The notes beneath the pieces are model-generated. The model saw only the letters and a list, made by a program, of their open reading frames with translations, searched no databases and was not told the origin of the DNA. Below, piece by piece: positions 1 to 8,664 of a stretch of DNA of 52,728 nucleotides (the first letter of the stretch is position 1; every line of letters begins with the position of its first letter). The stretch covers positions 1 through 52,728 of IMG/VR virus record IMGVR_UViG_3300024520_000099. One strand, given 5' to 3'. Position numbers and translations under genes: made by a program. Origin of the DNA: a virus.

Positions 1-105
1 TGCATTGACGCGACGCGATATTCAGACGGGCGGACTTGTTGCGGTGGCAGCAGAGAGCGTCTGGTTGCCATCATCGCTGAGCGTATCACCAACGGCATCT
101 ACTAA
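1..105 (+). CDS. 3' end of an upstream gene (partial)
   Basis: Frame 1 is open from the first base to TAA at 103-105 and encodes about 34 residues ending in RLVAIIAERITNGIY, which reads like an amphipathic helix. It is followed by a CA-rich leader and the Shine-Dalgarno sequence of the next gene, as expected at a gene junction. Too short to assign a function; the start lies outside the window. Confidence 0.45.
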   Translation, partial: CIDATRYSDGRTCCGGSRERLVAIIAERITNGIY

Positions 106-146
106 AACCACCACCACCACCACCACTCACCACAAGGACCAAGACA

Positions 147-1010
147 ATGATCAGCCAAGAACGACGAGACGAGTTGACCGCCCGCGACGCCGCACACGCC
201 ACGCGATACCTGAACGGGATCGAAGGGAAGAGCGAGCAGGGGCCATGGTACGGTGACACCCCGGCCGCGAGACTGATGCAGTGTGGAGACTGCTTTGGCA
301 TGGGGCCCAAACTGGTAGCCGGCCACGCTGACCTGCTCGCCCACTTTGGACTCGACGCCAACGTGGACGCGATCATGACACAGGCACAGCGCCTCGACCA
401 ACGGTGGTCGCAGGACATCGACGCTCGCGTTCGCAAAATGAACCGCGGACGCGACGGTGGTCAAGACGACGAGCGGGGTGAACCCACTACCACCAAGCCG
501 ACCACCAAGAAGGCAGAGAAGCCGGCTCCGAAACCCAAGAAGGCGAAGGACGTGTTCGGGTCGCGTGAAGGCAGTGGGTCGTACAACCTCAACGCCAGTG
601 TGCTCGGTGGAGCTACCACAGCGGCCGAGATGGTGACCGCGAGCGGGGTGACACTGAGCCGATGCAAGGCACACGTGAAATGGCTACTCGACCGCGAGTT
701 CATTGTTGGCGACGCTGACGGGTTCGAGATCGCCGAAGGGTTCACACCCGCCGCTGACCGCCCCCGCAAGTCGCGGGTCGTGTACGCGATCTGGGACATC
801 AACTGCTGCTCGATCATACGTTGGGCAGGAGCCAACGGCATGGACTTCGACGACACCGCCATTGCGATTGAGACGTTGGGTTGCCGTGGGATGAGCGACG
901 CCACCATGAAGCTCCACCACAGCGCCGGTCGCAAGGGTGACACCCGTTGGGGCGAGCCCGCCACGCTGACGAGCAGCCAAAAGAAACAACTGCGAAACGC
1001 AGCCAAGTAG
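147..1010 (+). CDS. Putative DNA-binding protein with winged-helix-like module
   Basis: 287 residues. An N-terminal region (about 1-100) is followed by a Thr/Lys/Pro-rich linker (111-135) and a helix-turn-helix-like module (about 136-195) containing VTLSRCKAHVKWLLDREFI. That module is paralogous to the one near the end of the gene at 8665-9765 (MTVSRVKAHMTYLVGKSFV): both begin with a FGS motif after a basic linker and share SR.KAH....L. The last about 85 residues are unassigned. The ATG was chosen because an AAGGACCAAGAC Shine-Dalgarno context precedes it, after a CA-rich leader (106-140). A role in transcription or nucleoid binding is inferred from the module only. Confidence 0.75.
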   Translation: MISQERRDELTARDAAHATRYLNGIEGKSEQGPWYGDTPAARLMQCGDCFGMGPKLVAGHADLLAHFGLDANVDAIMTQAQRLDQRWSQDIDARVRKMNRGRDGGQDDERGEPTTTKPTTKKAEKPAPKPKKAKDVFGSREGSGSYNLNASVLGGATTAAEMVTASGVTLSRCKAHVKWLLDREFIVGDADGFEIAEGFTPAADRPRKSRVVYAIWDINCCSIIRWAGANGMDFDDTAIAIETLGCRGMSDATMKLHHSAGRKGDTRWGEPATLTSSQKKQLRNAAK

Positions 1011-1028
1011 ACCCCACTAGACGAGCCA

Positions 1029-1046
1029 TGTTAGATCTGTTAGACT
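1029..1046 (+). repeat. Short direct repeat TGTTAGA(TC)TGTTAGA
   Basis: TGTTAGA occurs at 1029-1035 and again at 1038-1044, nine bases apart, in the short gap before the gene at 1067. Nine-base spacing is close to one helical turn, so a repressor site is possible. This is a weak signal and no protein partner is identified. Confidence 0.25.
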
Positions 1047-1066
1047 CGCGTCACAGGAGAAGAACT

Positions 1067-1252
1067 ATGTTCCCACAACCAGTGAACACCCCGAAACCAG
1101 CCGTGACCATCGAGTACGACTGTCGGGGTGAACGAACCACCAAGACGTTCAAGTGTGCTTACGCCGGGCGCCGCTTCTACACGTCAAAGTTCAAGTCCGG
1201 CCACAACCCTCACATCGTGGCGACACCGTCACAGGAGACCACCACAGGATGA
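1067..1252 (+). CDS. Small conserved-looking basic protein
   Basis: 61 residues beginning MFPQPVNTPK. ATG 1067 is preferred over the upstream in-frame 947 because CACAGGAGAAGAACT sits just before it and 947 lies inside the preceding gene. The core (IEYDCRGERTTKTFKCAYAG, then RRFYTSKFKSGHNP) is compact, rich in Arg, Lys and aromatic residues, and has two cysteines. The order of residues looks like a small family seen in phages and environmental bacteria, but I cannot name a function. Its stop overlaps the next start (ATGA at 1249-1252). Confidence 0.65.
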   Translation: MFPQPVNTPKPAVTIEYDCRGERTTKTFKCAYAGRRFYTSKFKSGHNPHIVATPSQETTTG

Positions 1253-1818
1253 CAACCGCAACACCACTTCAACGCGACGCAATGACCGAGACCTACCACG
1301 ACGTGCACGACCTGATCTGCCATACGGTGCATGGCTTCATTCGCAAGAACGGCAGGCAGTGGGGCACCTTCGATGAACTGTTCGCTCAGGCGAATTGGGA
1401 ATTCATGGTGGCCTTCCGAGACTACCAACGACCCGACGGGAACCGCGACGGCGACTCGAGCTTCTCAACGTGGTGCCGTTGGGTGGTGTCCAAGGGCCTG
1501 CTCGAACACCAACGGAACATCATCCGCCGCGATCGCATGTGCCGCATTACGGTGCGCGACACGACCGAGATGGAGATCCCCGCGGACGTGAGCGAGTTCA
1601 GGCTCATCGACCTACTGGACGAACTCACGGACGACGCCGCTCTGGTGGCTAAGCTGACCCTCAACCCGCCCAAGGTCCTCACACAGTGTATCGCAGAGGC
1701 GAAGGGCAGCGCCGCCCGTAATGTCCAAGCAGTTCTCCGACAATACCTCTACGGGCTCGACTGGGAACCCGACCGTGTCAACGCGGCGTTCGCGGAGATC
1801 GCCGACCACATTTCATAG
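1249..1818 (+). CDS. RNA polymerase sigma-factor-like protein
   Basis: 189 residues from ATG 1249, translationally coupled to the previous gene; MTETYHDV at 1282 is an alternative start. The middle section (FDELFAQANWEFMVAFRDY, then FSTWCRWVVSKGLLEHQR) follows the sigma-70 family region 2 pattern in which a structural helix leads into the aromatic FSTW/Y...V segment that melts the -10 element. A separate C-terminal region 4 is not obvious. It probably redirects host RNA polymerase to phage promoters; a degenerate regulator is possible. Placement beside replication genes suggests an early or middle switch. Confidence 0.6.
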   Translation: MTTATPLQRDAMTETYHDVHDLICHTVHGFIRKNGRQWGTFDELFAQANWEFMVAFRDYQRPDGNRDGDSSFSTWCRWVVSKGLLEHQRNIIRRDRMCRITVRDTTEMEIPADVSEFRLIDLLDELTDDAALVAKLTLNPPKVLTQCIAEAKGSAARNVQAVLRQYLYGLDWEPDRVNAAFAEIADHIS

Positions 1819-1830
1819 GAGACCGAGACC

Positions 1831-2307
1831 ATGAGACGCCATGCCCTACTCGTCGCAATCGTGTTCGGCACACTGTTCGCAATACTGACCGCCGTGATGG
1901 TTGTGGGTACTGCGAGCGGGGCACCACCAGCAGTGACCCGATCAGTGTGGTCGGGTTGCTTCTGTACGGTCTACATTCGGGACGCGAGAACGGGCGTCGT
2001 ACGCAAGTTCGAGCGACGCGAGGTACGAGCCACAACCACCGCCGATCGACCCGGAACGGGGCGTTGGGGGGCTTGGGTGGAGCAGAAACCACAGGACCCC
2101 AAAGCCCGGAGCTGGCAGCTGATTGAGATCCCTGTGACACAGGGGGAAGTCAGGGCAGCGATGGGTGCCTACGTGTTTGACCACTTGGCAACCAAGACGC
2201 GGGCACTGGTCTCCAAGACCTACGAACTGAGCGATTCGGGCTATTCGATCTCGGGAGTGCCCGGAGTCATACCACCACCCACACGCCGCCAACCGTTATT
2301 GGATTGA
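1831..2307 (+). CDS. Membrane-anchored or exported protein of unknown function
   Basis: 158 residues. Residues 4-30 are a strongly hydrophobic segment after MRRH and end in SGA, which fits either a signal peptide or an N-terminal membrane anchor. The rest is soluble, with WSGCFCTVYIRDARTGVVRKF and several Trp-containing strands, but no family is recognised. The start follows GGAGACCGAGACC, the extended Shine-Dalgarno context used repeatedly here. It sits between the sigma-like gene and a helicase, giving little functional clue. Confidence 0.6.
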   Translation: MRRHALLVAIVFGTLFAILTAVMVVGTASGAPPAVTRSVWSGCFCTVYIRDARTGVVRKFERREVRATTTADRPGTGRWGAWVEQKPQDPKARSWQLIEIPVTQGEVRAAMGAYVFDHLATKTRALVSKTYELSDSGYSISGVPGVIPPPTRRQPLLD

Positions 2308-2308
2308 T

Positions 2309-3691
2309 ATGAAGACACGATTGTATGGATACCAGAAGCAGGGCGTACGCCGCATGGAACGGTTCGACATCCGTGCCCTTCTCGCCGATGAGATGGGGCT
2401 CGGTAAGACCCTCGAGTTCCTGGCAACGTACCGACGCAACCACAAGACCTGCTCGCCGGCCGTGGTGGTGTGCCCTGCAAGCCTGAAATGGAATTGGGCC
2501 CGCGAAGCGATGATGCACATCGGGGTCAGGGCGGAGATCGCAGAGGGGAGAACACCACCACGACAGGGCCGGTTCAAGCCCGACCACAGGCTGGTGATTA
2601 TCAACTACGAGATACTCCCCTACTGGATGGACTGGCTCGAAGACCTCGACCCACAGCTCATTGGGATTGACGAGTGTCAGTACATCAAGAACCGAGACAC
2701 CCAACGAACCAAGGCCGTGAAGCACCTGTGTCGCGGGAGACCTCACATCGTTGGCATGTCGGGTACGCCGCTCACCAGTAGACCCGCGGAACTCTACCCG
2801 ATGTTGAACATCCTGATGCCGGACATGTTCAACTCGTTCATGACATACGCATGGGACTACTGCAAACCAAGACGCACGCCGTGGGGCTGGGAGTACAAAG
2901 GCGCGACGAACCTAGACGAGCTTCACGAACTGCTCACCGAGACGTGCATGATCCGCCGGCGAAAGGCTGATGTCCTGGACCAGTTGCCAGACAAGACGCG
3001 GATCGTGGTGCCATTCGAGCTCTCGAAGGACGGTCGCAAAGAATACGACTACGCTGAGAACAACTTCATGCGGTGGCTCGCCAAGTCGCAAGGCAAGGCG
3101 CGTGCTGCGTCCGCTCGCAAGGCAGCACAACTGGTGAAGATGGGATACTTGAAACGGCTCGCTGCTTCGTTGAAGTACGACCAGACAACGACATGGGTTG
3201 ATGACTTCTTTGACAACAGTGATGGCAAGCTCGTCCTGTTCGGTGTTCACAAGAAAATCATTCAACCGTTGGTCGAGAGGTACAAGAGTTCGTGCGTACT
3301 GGTTGATGGCTCGGTGAGCGGACGGAAGCGGCAGGTCGCGGTGGACAAGTTCCAAGGCAAGGACAAGATACGGTTGTTCGTTGGGAACCTGCAAGCGGCT
3401 GGCGTTGGTCTCACACTCACCGCCGCTCACAATGCCGCGTTCTGTGAACTAGGGTGGACGCCCGGCGAACACACTCAAGGCGAAGACCGCATCCACCGCA
3501 TCGGACAAGAGAATGCAGCGTCGTGCTACTACCTCGTGGCACGGAACACGATCGAAGAGGACCTGTGCCTAGTCTTGCAAGAGAAGCAAGCCGTACTCGA
3601 AGCCACTCTCGACGGGGCTGGTAGTGGTGACGACCTAGACATCTTTGACCAGCTCACCGAGCGGATCAAGCAACGGAGGGAAGCAGCATGA
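2309..3691 (+). CDS. SNF2-type superfamily 2 helicase/translocase
   Basis: 460 residues. Motif I is DEMGLGKT (27-34), motif II is DECQ (121-124), motif III is MSGTPL, and the C-terminal RecA-like lobe ends with QAAGVGLTLTAAHNAAFCEL followed by EDRIHRIGQ (motif VI with arginine finger). This is the full core of a compact SNF2/Swi2 ATPase that moves along double-stranded DNA; no extra nuclease or bromodomain is present. Phage copies are usually placed in replication, fork remodelling or clearing of DNA-bound proteins. The ATG starts one base after the preceding TGA; the stop overlaps the next start (ATGA 3688-3691). Confidence 0.93.
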   Translation: MKTRLYGYQKQGVRRMERFDIRALLADEMGLGKTLEFLATYRRNHKTCSPAVVVCPASLKWNWAREAMMHIGVRAEIAEGRTPPRQGRFKPDHRLVIINYEILPYWMDWLEDLDPQLIGIDECQYIKNRDTQRTKAVKHLCRGRPHIVGMSGTPLTSRPAELYPMLNILMPDMFNSFMTYAWDYCKPRRTPWGWEYKGATNLDELHELLTETCMIRRRKADVLDQLPDKTRIVVPFELSKDGRKEYDYAENNFMRWLAKSQGKARAASARKAAQLVKMGYLKRLAASLKYDQTTTWVDDFFDNSDGKLVLFGVHKKIIQPLVERYKSSCVLVDGSVSGRKRQVAVDKFQGKDKIRLFVGNLQAAGVGLTLTAAHNAAFCELGWTPGEHTQGEDRIHRIGQENAASCYYLVARNTIEEDLCLVLQEKQAVLEATLDGAGSGDDLDIFDQLTERIKQRREAA

Positions 3692-3918
3692 CCACCGAAG
3701 ACAACTACCTGACCAGGCCGGCTGGACACCCCGATGGTTCGATCAACGATCTACCGCCAGTGGACGACAGTCCCATCACGACATTGTTCTTACGGTCCGT
3801 CCCCAAGGAAGTGAAGAGACAATTCAAATCGTGGTGTGCAGACAACGACATCACCATGACGGACAAGCTCGTTCAAATGATGAAGGCGACCTATGCGGTT
3901 CGAGGAAATACTACGTGA
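3688..3918 (+). CDS. Ribbon-helix-helix (Arc/CopG-like) DNA-binding protein
   Basis: 76 residues. After a disordered acidic N-terminus, ITTLFLRSVPKEVKRQFKSW fits a ribbon-helix-helix fold: a short beta strand, then helix A, a turn (CADNDITM) and helix B (TDKLVQMMKATY). Such dimers bind short operators and often regulate their own operon. Translation is coupled to the helicase through ATGA. Its last 26 bases overlap the primase gene, so protein levels may be linked. Confidence 0.65.
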   Translation: MTTEDNYLTRPAGHPDGSINDLPPVDDSPITTLFLRSVPKEVKRQFKSWCADNDITMTDKLVQMMKATYAVRGNTT

Positions 3919-4756
3919 GCATCGAGTACCCATTGCACCTGAGGGGCACGAACATACGCGACCGGGCTGGTTGCAATTCGACTGCCCCTTCTGTGACCGA
4001 GCGGGTCACTACCGTATGGGATACAACCTGCAGCTCAAGTACGTCAATTGCTGGCAGTGTGGTCAACACAGTCTCGCGGAGACACTGGTCCATCGCTGCG
4101 ACATGGGCTGGTCTGAAGCTAAGAAGGCGATCGGGAAACTCGAACGCGGACCAGTGGTGGAGAAGGCGAAGCGGGGCACACTCAAACTCCCACATCCGCT
4201 CGACGACCTCGGACCCGCCCATCGCAAGTATCTGAAGCGACGTGGTTTCGATCCCGACGAACTGTCTCGGTTGTGGGGACTGAAGGCAACGGGACCACTG
4301 GCGGGGATACCCTGGCGCATCGTAGTGCCCATCGTGTACCACGGCGAGACGGTGAGCTGGACCTCACGCAAACTGAACGACAAGGGTCTTCGGTGGCGAT
4401 CTGCTGCAGCTGACCAAGAAGCTCTCAACCACAAGGAGTTGCTGTATGGGATCGACTACGTCAGGCACGCCGCCATTGTCAACGAAGGACCCTCCGACGT
4501 ATGGGCCGTCGGTCCTGGAGCGGTTGCTACCTGTGGTACGGGATTTAGCCAAGCTCAGGTCAATCGCCTCTCACGCCTTCCGGTCAGGATCGTGTGCTTC
4601 GATAGTTCTCACGAAGCCCAAGTGCGAGCCCAGCAGTTGTGCGACGCCCTCGAATGCTTCCCGGGACAGACGATGAACGTGATACTGGACGCAGAAGATC
4701 CGGGGTCGGCCGGTGCTACCGAACTCAAGGCGCTGAGACGCCTTCTAAAGGGCTGA
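3893..4756 (+). CDS. DNA primase with CHC2-type zinc finger and Toprim domain
   Basis: 287 residues. The N-terminus has a zinc finger with CPFC near residue 27 and CWQC near residue 53, the DnaG/gp4 type that reads template signals. A Toprim-like domain follows: IVNEGPSDVWAVGPGAVATC carries the conserved Glu and Gly. The second Toprim acidic motif, normally DxD, reads FDSSHEA, so one metal ligand seems replaced. It should make RNA primers for the DnaB-like helicase encoded two genes downstream. The start lies inside the previous gene with GAAGGCGACCT as ribosome-binding site. Confidence 0.8.
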   Translation: MRFEEILREHRVPIAPEGHEHTRPGWLQFDCPFCDRAGHYRMGYNLQLKYVNCWQCGQHSLAETLVHRCDMGWSEAKKAIGKLERGPVVEKAKRGTLKLPHPLDDLGPAHRKYLKRRGFDPDELSRLWGLKATGPLAGIPWRIVVPIVYHGETVSWTSRKLNDKGLRWRSAAADQEALNHKELLYGIDYVRHAAIVNEGPSDVWAVGPGAVATCGTGFSQAQVNRLSRLPVRIVCFDSSHEAQVRAQQLCDALECFPGQTMNVILDAEDPGSAGATELKALRRLLKG

Positions 4757-4824
4757 ACCACTATGGGACACACAACCACAACCCCACAACCCACAGGACA
4801 CGCTGAAGGGCGTTTCAGGGCTGT

Positions 4825-4840
4825 GGTCCCGACAATAGCT
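4825..4840 (+). repeat. Intergenic motif copy 1 (GGTCCCGACAATAGCT)
   Basis: First of eight copies related to GTCCCGACARTACCAC. This one lies 14 bases before ATG 4855, in a 98-base gap that otherwise holds a CA-rich stretch (4768-4800). The role is unknown; a regulator operator or an RNA-level signal are both possible. Confidence 0.45.
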
Positions 4841-4854
4841 GAACGGAGGTTCGT

Positions 4855-5976
4855 ATGGAAACAAACAAGAAACGGTTCAAAGGGACATGGCTCCCGGCCG
4901 TGGTTCACCAGTATTTTGAGGACGGCAAGATCACCGCAATCGAGATGGTCTTGTTGTCCACCGTTGATGCCCTGTCGGATGAGGACGAGGGCTGCTACGC
5001 CAGCAATGAATGGCTTGCGGAGAAGCTACGAATGAAACCGAACAGCGTAGGCGACATGGTCTCGCGGCTCGTCAAAGTGGGTATGCTCCACAGGGAAGTC
5101 AAACGGGGACAACGTGGATCACGTCGGTGGCTACGAGTATGGTATGACCCCACTCCGGTTGAAACAGGAGTGCGCACTCCGGTGGCAGCAGGAGTGCTAC
5201 CCCTTCCTACGGAAGGGGATAATAGAACACAGGATGAGATGGTTTTGATTGGAGATGACATGAAGGGTTTCTTCGAACAGTTCGATCACCAAGAAAGCGA
5301 CTACGACCATCTCGCTCAGGCACTACACGACCAACTCAAATCACATGGACTACTGCCCAAGAAGTGGTCACTCCAGCGATGGGCGAACGACATCGGTATC
5401 GCGTTTCGCAGACACGACAATGCCCAAGAAGTGTTCACCCACTTGCTCGGTCACATCACCCATGAACGAATGCCAACGGTCAGGTCGGGGAAGAGCTTCA
5501 AAGAGAAGTTCGAGAACATCGAGCGGAACATGACCATCCTGCAGGCGGGCAACTGGTTCGCCATCCCCATCTCAGAACAAACGACCTCGCGACTCGAACG
5601 CCTACGGATGAAGCGATGGGAACATGGTAGCGACGACCATCTCGCTGCCGCTGTGGAGTTGAGCGAACAGGCGTACGGCCGGCTCCGAGTATCCATTGTC
5701 ACCTTCCACCAACGTTCACCAGCCAAGCTGAAGCGGCACAAGTACCGCGAGACATTGATGAACCAGATGGAGAACCTGCTGCTGCGATTGCCGCAACTGC
5801 TGGTGTCAAACTACTTCGATGCACTGCACAGCCGGCTCCACAACTGGGACGACTGGAGTGGGGACCTCAAGCCGTGGATACTGACCGGGGACAAACTCAT
5901 TGACGAGCTGAGACGGGTTCTCCCCATCTCCGACCAGCTCTGGGACATACTCGAAGGAGAGCTTGATGCGGATTGA
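4855..5976 (+). CDS. Winged-helix replication protein (initiator or helicase-loader-like)
   Basis: 373 residues. Residues about 20-100 form a helix-turn-helix domain of the replication-initiator type: AIEMVLLSTVDALSDEDEG, SNEWLAEKLRMKPNSV and VSRLVKVGMLHREV, then a basic wing RGQRGSRRWLRVWY. A Pro/Thr-rich linker leads to a long helical C-terminal part (130-373) that I do not recognise. Position between primase and DnaB-like helicase suggests it marks the origin or loads the helicase. ATG 4855 follows CGGAGGTTCGT. Confidence 0.7.
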   Translation: METNKKRFKGTWLPAVVHQYFEDGKITAIEMVLLSTVDALSDEDEGCYASNEWLAEKLRMKPNSVGDMVSRLVKVGMLHREVKRGQRGSRRWLRVWYDPTPVETGVRTPVAAGVLPLPTEGDNRTQDEMVLIGDDMKGFFEQFDHQESDYDHLAQALHDQLKSHGLLPKKWSLQRWANDIGIAFRRHDNAQEVFTHLLGHITHERMPTVRSGKSFKEKFENIERNMTILQAGNWFAIPISEQTTSRLERLRMKRWEHGSDDHLAAAVELSEQAYGRLRVSIVTFHQRSPAKLKRHKYRETLMNQMENLLLRLPQLLVSNYFDALHSRLHNWDDWSGDLKPWILTGDKLIDELRRVLPISDQLWDILEGELDAD

Positions 5977-7357
5977 GAAACGTGACGGAGCACTAGCCCG
6001 TCGCATACTGACCGGCATGATCGTAGACAAGGTCGTGCTGGGTCACGTCGCGGCAGTGTGGGACAAGGAACTGTTCAAGTCCAAGTGGTGCAACCTCGTA
6101 GCCGGCTGGTGCGTGTCGTACTTTGAGAGGTACAACAAGCCACCCGGATCAGCCATCGAGAGCCGGTTCGAGAGCTGGGCCAGCAAGGGGCGTGACAAGG
6201 ACACGGTGAAACTGGTCGAGAAGTTCCTGGCTACGCTGAGCGAGGAGTACGAACACCACGCTGCCGAGATCAACGCTGCCTATCTGGTTGACCAAGCAGC
6301 AGAGCATTTCAACGAGGTCCGTGCCAAGCGGCTCGTTGATGAGATAACCGACGACCTCGAAACAGGGGAAGGCGTCAAGGCACTCGAACGCATTTCCAAG
6401 TTCGGTCACGTGGAAGTGGGTACGACCCACGGCGTCGACGTACTCAACGACCAAGGCGCGAGCCAAGAGGCCTTCGAGCAACAGAACGAAACGCTCATCA
6501 AGTACCCGCAAGCTCTCCAGCACTTCTTCGCCGACGCGTTCCAACGTGATTCGTTCGTGGCGTTCATGGGTCCCGAGAAGCGAGGCAAGACGTGGTGGTT
6601 GATCGACGTTGCATGGCGAGCGATGAAGCAGCGTCGCAAGGTCGCGTTCTTTTCAGTGGGTGACATGAGCCAGCACCAGATGATGCGACGCTTCCATGCG
6701 AGGGCTGCACGACGACCTCTGCGAGCGAAGACAGTGAAGGTGCCAACTGGTATCGAACACGACCCCGGCACACCGATTGCACTGGTCGATCGAGAAGACA
6801 AGGTATTCGACAAGCCGATGTCGTGGCGCATGGGATACAAGGCACTGCAACACCACGCGAAGAGCACCAAGACCAAGTCGACGTTGCTTCGCATGGCCTG
6901 CTACCCGAACAGTTCGATAAGTGTGACCGGTCTCGCCAGTGTGTTGACCGTCTGGGAGAACGCCGGGTGGATACCAGACATCATCGTTATCGACTACGCG
7001 GACATCCTCGCGAACCCGCCTGGCTTCAACGAGAGTCGCGACGCTACGAACGCCACGTGGAAGCACCTGCGACGGTTGTCTCAAGAGCGACACTGTTGCG
7101 TTGTCACCGCGACCCAAGCAGACGCCGCATCGTACCGAGCAGAGACCATCGACGCATCGAACTTCAGCGAGGACAAACGGAAGCTTGCCCACGTCACTGG
7201 CATGGTAGGCATCAACAGTACGCCCGACGAGAAAGAGGTCGGGTTGCAACGGTTGAATTGGGTGGTGCTCCGCGAGAGCGAGTTCAACGTCTCCAAGTGT
7301 GTTCACGTCGCTGGTTGCTTCGATATTGGCAACCCAGCAGTCAAATCCACGTTCTAG
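5966..7357 (+). CDS. DnaB-like replicative helicase (RecA fold)
   Basis: 463 residues. The N-terminal helical half (about 1-185) fits a DnaB-type collar. Walker A is GPEKRGKT (202-209); Walker B is the IIVIDYAD segment; a later VVTATQAD motif resembles the DnaB H3/Q motif. It should unwind DNA ahead of the fork as a hexamer. ATG 5966 is preferred over TTG 5963 and follows AAGGAGAGCTTG; it overlaps the previous gene by 11 bases. The gene ends just before a hairpin and candidate promoter, so it probably closes the first operon. Confidence 0.85.
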   Translation: MRIEKRDGALARRILTGMIVDKVVLGHVAAVWDKELFKSKWCNLVAGWCVSYFERYNKPPGSAIESRFESWASKGRDKDTVKLVEKFLATLSEEYEHHAAEINAAYLVDQAAEHFNEVRAKRLVDEITDDLETGEGVKALERISKFGHVEVGTTHGVDVLNDQGASQEAFEQQNETLIKYPQALQHFFADAFQRDSFVAFMGPEKRGKTWWLIDVAWRAMKQRRKVAFFSVGDMSQHQMMRRFHARAARRPLRAKTVKVPTGIEHDPGTPIALVDREDKVFDKPMSWRMGYKALQHHAKSTKTKSTLLRMACYPNSSISVTGLASVLTVWENAGWIPDIIVIDYADILANPPGFNESRDATNATWKHLRRLSQERHCCVVTATQADAASYRAETIDASNFSEDKRKLAHVTGMVGINSTPDEKEVGLQRLNWVVLRESEFNVSKCVHVAGCFDIGNPAVKSTF

Positions 7358-7380
7358 CCAAAAAGAATTTGCAGGTCTTT

Positions 7381-7401
7381 GACCCTGGATTTTCCGGGGT
7401 C
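7381..7401 (+). terminator. Hairpin without T-tract after the helicase gene
   Basis: GACCCTGG (7381-7388), loop ATTTT, CCGGGGTC (7394-7401): eight pairs with one G-T wobble. No run of T follows, so it may mark a weak or Rho-aided end of transcription or protect the 3' end of the message. Confidence 0.4.
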
Positions 7402-7447
7402 TCGTCGTCCCGGCCGTGGCAATTTGAATAAAATGGTTCAAGTGGTG

Positions 7448-7476
7448 TTGACCCCACAACCGATTCAAGCCATACT
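7448..7476 (+). promoter_or_regulatory. Candidate sigma-70-like promoter
   Basis: TTGACC (7448-7453), a 17-base spacer and CATACT (7471-7476) lie after the hairpin and 50 bases before ATG 7526. The -35 matches the consensus in five of six bases, the -10 in four. Position at an operon boundary supports it, but the sequence alone is not decisive. Confidence 0.4.
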
Positions 7477-7525
7477 CTGGATGTTGAGACAAACGAAACA
7501 CACACAACCCAACGGAGACCAAGCC

Positions 7526-8251
7526 ATGTTGAAACTTACCGCGACCACGACAGACACCACGATCGAAGCCCACAGCCGAGACGAACTACGCGACGCGATG
7601 CTCCAGTTCCTCAGCGAGAACAAGAGCGAGATCAACAAGATGAACAAAGCCCAACGGGTTGAGCGATGCAAGTTGATCCGCGATGACCTCAAGCGACAAG
7701 CCGGCGACCGCGAAGACCACTTGGAAACCCAACGCCAAGCCAAACTGGAAACCGAACGAAAGAACCCTGTGTACTGTGCCGCGATCAACGTGTTGCACGA
7801 AGGCGTTGAAAAGCGATACGAAGAACTGGTTGGCATGGTCAAAGAGTGGCAAGAGAAGGTAGCCAACAGCGACCCGTTGAGCGTAGTTTGGAACTGTGAG
7901 AGCGGGATCAAGAACATGATCTTTGCCAGCGAGTACGCCGGCAAAATTCAACACCTCGTACGGTACTTGGCCAAACAGTGTGACGAGCGAACCGACACCG
8001 TCCAACAGATCAAGAAGCACATCGCTGACAACGCCAACGAGCTTGCCAAGCAGTGCATGAACGACGAAGACTACAACCACAACAGCACCTGTGAAATGGA
8101 CAGCGTCAAGAGCCGTGAAAAGTTCCGAGCCCTACAACACGCAGCCCGCCTGTTGGGCCAAGTGGTTGACGCCTTCGACCGCGACACCGCCTGCGACAAC
8201 CCAGCCGACGCGATGCACGGCAAGTACATCCGAGACAGCCGCTGCTGGTAG
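7526..8251 (+). CDS. Coiled-coil-rich protein of unknown function
   Basis: 241 residues from ATG 7526, chosen because CGGAGACCAAGCC precedes it; the frame is open further upstream to 7379 without a good ribosome-binding site. The protein is highly charged with long helices, for example the stretch around KSEINKMNKAQRVERCKLIR and a Glu/Arg/Lys-rich region after it, and several cysteines in the C-terminal half. No family is recognised. It is the first gene of the short unit that ends at the strong terminator at 9808-9838. Confidence 0.7.
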   Translation: MLKLTATTTDTTIEAHSRDELRDAMLQFLSENKSEINKMNKAQRVERCKLIRDDLKRQAGDREDHLETQRQAKLETERKNPVYCAAINVLHEGVEKRYEELVGMVKEWQEKVANSDPLSVVWNCESGIKNMIFASEYAGKIQHLVRYLAKQCDERTDTVQQIKKHIADNANELAKQCMNDEDYNHNSTCEMDSVKSREKFRALQHAARLLGQVVDAFDRDTACDNPADAMHGKYIRDSRCW

Positions 8252-8297
8252 ACCCGACCACAACCACCACCACCCACTCACAACGGAGACCAAGACG

Positions 8298-8597
8298 ATG
8301 ACCACCACCAGAACCAACGAACAACTGACCGCCGTACTGGACACCGCCCGCGAGTTGTACGCGGACCCACAGTTCACCCAAGACACGCACCAGCAGATGG
8401 GCTTCGAGCACGCGATCATGGGTCGCCCCGAACCCCGCAACTGGCAAGCCTACCTGTGGGCGGCAGCTTACAGCCACGCTCGCTACGAGCACAGCGACGA
8501 AGGCGGGCGAGCGATCGCCCAAGCGGAAGCCGACTCCGCATGGTTCGGGCACGACGGCTCGACCCCACAGGGCTACCGATTTGGATACGCCAACTGA
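8298..8597 (+). CDS. Small protein of unknown function
   Basis: 99 residues from ATG 8298 after CGGAGACCAAGACG and a CA-rich leader (8255-8285). It is rich in aromatic residues (NWQAYLWAAAYSHARYEH) with an Ala/Glu helix near the end and no cysteines. The frame is open upstream into the preceding gene, so the start rests on the ribosome-binding site. No function can be suggested. Confidence 0.6.
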   Translation: MTTTRTNEQLTAVLDTARELYADPQFTQDTHQQMGFEHAIMGRPEPRNWQAYLWAAAYSHARYEHSDEGGRAIAQAEADSAWFGHDGSTPQGYRFGYAN

Positions 8598-8603
8598 CCA
8601 CCC

Positions 8604-8620
8604 GTTCCGACAGTACCACT
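8604..8620 (+). repeat. Intergenic motif copy 2 (GTTCCGACAGTACCACT)
   Basis: Located after the stop at 8597 and 45 bases before ATG 8665. It is nearly identical to copy 3 at 9076-9093, including the following ACTGAA. Confidence 0.5.
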
Positions 8621-8664
8621 GAACCTGAACCACCACTACCACCACAACCACAAGGACCGAGACC

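Noticed and set aside
5-256. Plus-strand frame over the left edge with a Thr run
   Set aside because: Thr run comes from ACC repeats in the leader; the partial gene in frame 1 and the gene at 147 explain the region.
4763-5035. Plus-strand frame with Thr-rich start before the winged-helix protein
   Set aside because: The first part is the CA-rich leader; it runs out of frame into the real gene at 4855, which has a better ribosome-binding site.
6653-7573. Minus-strand frame of about 306 residues opposite the DnaB-like helicase
   Set aside because: Shadow of a clear plus-strand gene with Walker motifs; crosses the operon boundary and has no known domain.
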